Below are positions 62,142 to 64,000 of a DNA stretch of 64,000 nt, piece by piece. Every line of letters begins with the position of its first letter. The stretch's first letter is position 1. Source of the DNA: Erysipelothrix amsterdamensis. GTDB taxonomy: Bacteria; Bacillota_I; Bacilli_A; Erysipelotrichales; Erysipelotrichaceae. The notes beneath the pieces are model-generated. The model searched no databases. It saw only the letters and a list, made by a program, of their open reading frames with translations, and had not been told where the DNA came from. Where the stretch lies: assembly GCF_940143175.1 (NCBI RefSeq), contig NZ_OW659496.1, positions 1,488,001 through 1,552,000 of the forward strand, written 5' to 3'. The position numbers and the translations under genes were made by a program.

Positions 62142-62176
62142 AAAAAAAATCCCAAGTTCAAATCTCGAGATTTTTT
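62142..62176 (-). terminator. Probable terminator of the bacteriocin-associated ABC genes
   Basis: Minus strand AAAAATCTC and GGGATTTTT pair (one G-U), loop 13 nt, followed by further Ts. It lies about 60 bp after the ATPase stop. Confidence 0.5.
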
Positions 62177-62233
62177 CACGAACACTATTATTAATCACTT
62201 TAAATTGAAGGTCTTATAAGATTCCATGCCACT

Positions 62234-62926
62234 TCAAAATGATATCGTCCCGGATTTTTTAGTGATTGAAAAACCTGGTTCACCATCATTACTTTCTAAG
62301 ACTAAGTGTGTATCTGCCAGTGTCATAAGATAGGAATCATGAGTAACAATCACCACTGTCTTCCCTTCATCCTTCAACATCATCAATAATTCTATGATTT
62401 TATCTCTGTTTCGCTCATCTAAACTCCCTGTTGGCTCGTCACACAAGACAAGTTCACAAGGTTTTAAAAGGATTCGTGCAAGTGCGATACGCTGTTGTTC
62501 TCCCCCGGAACATTGATAAACAATTTTATCTTTAAATCCATCGAGACCTACTTTTTTTAGGACCTCATTCACCTTTTCTTTTTTGTTCTTTAGCTTAACG
62601 TTCTCTAAAGCTAACATTAAATTATACTCGACGGATTTGTTCTCGACGAGCGCAAAATTTTGAAAAAGATAACCGATTTTTGTGCGTAATAATGCCGTTG
62701 CTTCTTTAGAAAACGGTTTAGGATTTGCTTTTCCAAACAAGGTCACTGTGCCTTCGTCTGGCGTATCCAGGAGTCCAATAATATTTAATAATGTACTTTT
62801 ACCACTTCCTGATGGGCCTGAGATTACAATAACTTCATGAGATGGCATTTCTAGATTAATTTCAGTTAAGATTGGTATATCGTTAAACTGTTTAGAAATC
62901 CCTTCTAACTTTATAATTGATTCCAT
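62234..62926 (-). CDS. ABC transporter ATPase, bacteriocin-associated type
   Basis: 230 residues with Walker A GPSGSGKST (about 36-44), signature CSGGEQQRIALARIL, Walker B LVLCDEPTGSLDE and H-loop VTHDSYL; LolD/MacB-like. Its ATG overlaps the stop of the upstream DUF1430-type membrane gene by one base (TAAATG, SD AAAGGAG). ATPases of this kind accompany bacteriocin-associated integral membrane proteins in streptococci and relatives. Confidence 0.92.
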   Translation of the reverse strand: MESIIKLEGISKQFNDIPILTEINLEMPSHEVIVISGPSGSGKSTLLNIIGLLDTPDEGTVTLFGKANPKPFSKEATALLRTKIGYLFQNFALVENKSVEYNLMLALENVKLKNKKEKVNEVLKKVGLDGFKDKIVYQCSGGEQQRIALARILLKPCELVLCDEPTGSLDERNRDKIIELLMMLKDEGKTVVIVTHDSYLMTLADTHLVLESNDGEPGFSITKKSGTISF

Positions 62927-64000
62927 TTAGTCATCTCCTTTTAAAATTGTAGACACTTCCGTCGATTCATATTTTTTTATGCTCGCCTTAATGGTGATCC
63001 ATTCCAAGATTAATGTCACGACAAATATTCCTAATAATACCGCAGCAATTGCTTTGTCTCCTGAAGCCTGGTAGAGAAGATATGTAAAAGCAGCAATTGT
63101 TGAAAAGACTGATCCATTAATGAGCATTGCATAGCGATTGTAATAATTCGTCCCGTTGAGATATCTAATGGCAATTTTTTTGCTATAGCCATCAACATAG
63201 ATTTTAATTGAAGTATAGTTTATTATTAGAAGTATTAAAAAATATAATCCAATCGATTGTAAACAAACTAAATAATCATTTTTGATTTCAAAAATACTTA
63301 ATTCATAGATATCTCGCGATTTCACAACTTTATAGCTCGCATCATATTCTTGATCCATACGTTCCAAGATATTTGTAAGGCTATTGGTTTCTCCGTTGTA
63401 TAACAAGCTCACAGTAAAGTTATCAATCCCTCTTGAGTAAACATTATCTACAAAGTAAATAGGATCATCTATGGTCCCTGCTGGAATGGCTATCGTTCTA
63501 TTGGCGGATACATAAGTTGAATTTGGTTGAATATAAAGAATTTCATAGTTACTCATATATGGCTCTAAGTAATTATAATACGTATTAACTCGTTCCTTAG
63601 AAACCAAGATATAATTTTTATCTTTTGATAACATTTTAGGATTTAACATTCGATTTGTTTCGTCAGTGATGCTGATATAATCTAAATATGCATTATTAAT
63701 GTGAACGGATGGTGGTACATATCCGTCCATTGCTAATTCAATGTTCTTGTATTGATCATGTTTTAGCACGGTGAGGTAGAAATCATATGCATCATGGTTT
63801 GCGTATGCAATATCATTTTGACTTACAAGCTCAAACAAAGCTTTCTCATAGTCCTTATAATCTTTATCCACAGGAGATTTTGATGCATAAGCAATGCGCT
63901 TAGAATTTAAAACCATTGGATTTTCTGTCAATGAATTTATATGCCCCTGTTTGTATTCAATGCTTTGAATTCGAGTAAAAATAGGAATAAGAAGAATAAT
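62927..64000 (-). CDS. Bacteriocin-associated integral membrane protein (DUF1430-like), N-terminus beyond the window
   Basis: Open frame of 358 codons running to the right edge. Reading inward from 64000 gives LLIPIFTRIQSIEYKQGHIN and continues into ENPMVLNSKRIAYAS, so internal TTG or ATG codons are not the start. A large extracytoplasmic domain is followed by three C-terminal membrane helices (LVCLQSIGLYFLILLIINYT; AMLINGSVFSTIAAFTYLLY; AIAAVLLGIFVVTLILEW), with KIAIRYLNGTNYYNRY between them as in DUF1430/FtsX-like permeases. These proteins usually have about 650-700 residues. The role may be export or immunity linked to a bacteriocin, but no bacteriocin gene is in view. Confidence 0.82.
   Translation of the reverse strand: MILLIPIFTRIQSIEYKQGHINSLTENPMVLNSKRIAYASKSPVDKDYKDYEKALFELVSQNDIAYANHDAYDFYLTVLKHDQYKNIELAMDGYVPPSVHINNAYLDYISITDETNRMLNPKMLSKDKNYILVSKERVNTYYNYLEPYMSNYEILYIQPNSTYVSANRTIAIPAGTIDDPIYFVDNVYSRGIDNFTVSLLYNGETNSLTNILERMDQEYDASYKVVKSRDIYELSIFEIKNDYLVCLQSIGLYFLILLIINYTSIKIYVDGYSKKIAIRYLNGTNYYNRYAMLINGSVFSTIAAFTYLLYQASGDKAIAAVLLGIFVVTLILEWITIKASIKKYESTEVSTILKGDD

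Overview
The window reads as chromosomal DNA from a low-GC Gram-positive bacterium. Shine-Dalgarno sequences are strong AGGAGG types, promoters are TTGACA/TATAAT-like, and there are many lipobox lipoproteins, an LPxTG surface protein, AdhE, pyruvate phosphate dikinase and a CopY-type copper promoter. Gene content and protein style fit Erysipelotrichia, most likely Erysipelothrix (E. rhusiopathiae or a close relative). This is recognition, not a database result.

Layout. 1-8.3 kb (all minus): the distal part of an AzgA-type purine permease behind a guanine riboswitch; a pgk-tpiA-eno glycolytic operon with a clear promoter and two cre-like boxes; copA-copZ behind a promoter bracketed by two CopY boxes; deoD. 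8.5-10.6 kb: a TetR-type regulator and an IS3-family element. 10.6-15.4 kb: a LacI-type regulator and the operon it probably controls (GNAT, ribokinase, nucleoside hydrolase, DcuC-like carrier), with two matching palindromic operators around a TTGACA promoter. 15.5-22.4 kb: an AhpD-like protein, a second kind of IS3-family element, adhE, a zinc-ribbon membrane protein, an aldose epimerase and an OsmC protein. 22.5-27.1 kb: a metNIQ methionine importer whose metN appears to start at ATT, a second copy of the first IS in inverted orientation, and asnA. 27.2-34.7 kb: YibE/F, two paralogous M23 peptidases around a ZnuA-like lipoprotein, a tyrosine phosphatase, an IS30-family element and a lipoprotein. 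34.9-45.4 kb: an ABC permease/ATPase/PASTA-like operon, ppdK, galE, lipoproteins and an LPQTG surface protein. 45.7-49.2 kb: a complete iron-siderophore ABC importer. 49.3-51.7 kb: an AT-rich ABC cassette that looks inserted, because degenerate copies of both neighbouring gene ends flank it. 52-56.5 kb: a heterodimer-type ABC exporter with its ArsR-like regulator and paired operators. 56.6-64 kb: an anchored protein, an RsuA-type pseudouridine synthase, a lipoprotein/ABC-2 system, and a bacteriocin-associated (DUF1430-like) ABC pair cut by the right edge.

Main new observation: all four IS elements, from at least three lineages, sit in the hairpin of a Rho-independent terminator. In three cases the element splits the two arms. 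In the fourth (IS30 type) the complete terminator is present as a 25-bp direct repeat on both sides, as described for Mycoplasma IS1630. The IS3-type elements also carry leader inverted repeats that would hide the transposase ribosome-binding site in read-through RNA. The window therefore looks like a good case of mobile elements using terminators as safe landing sites.
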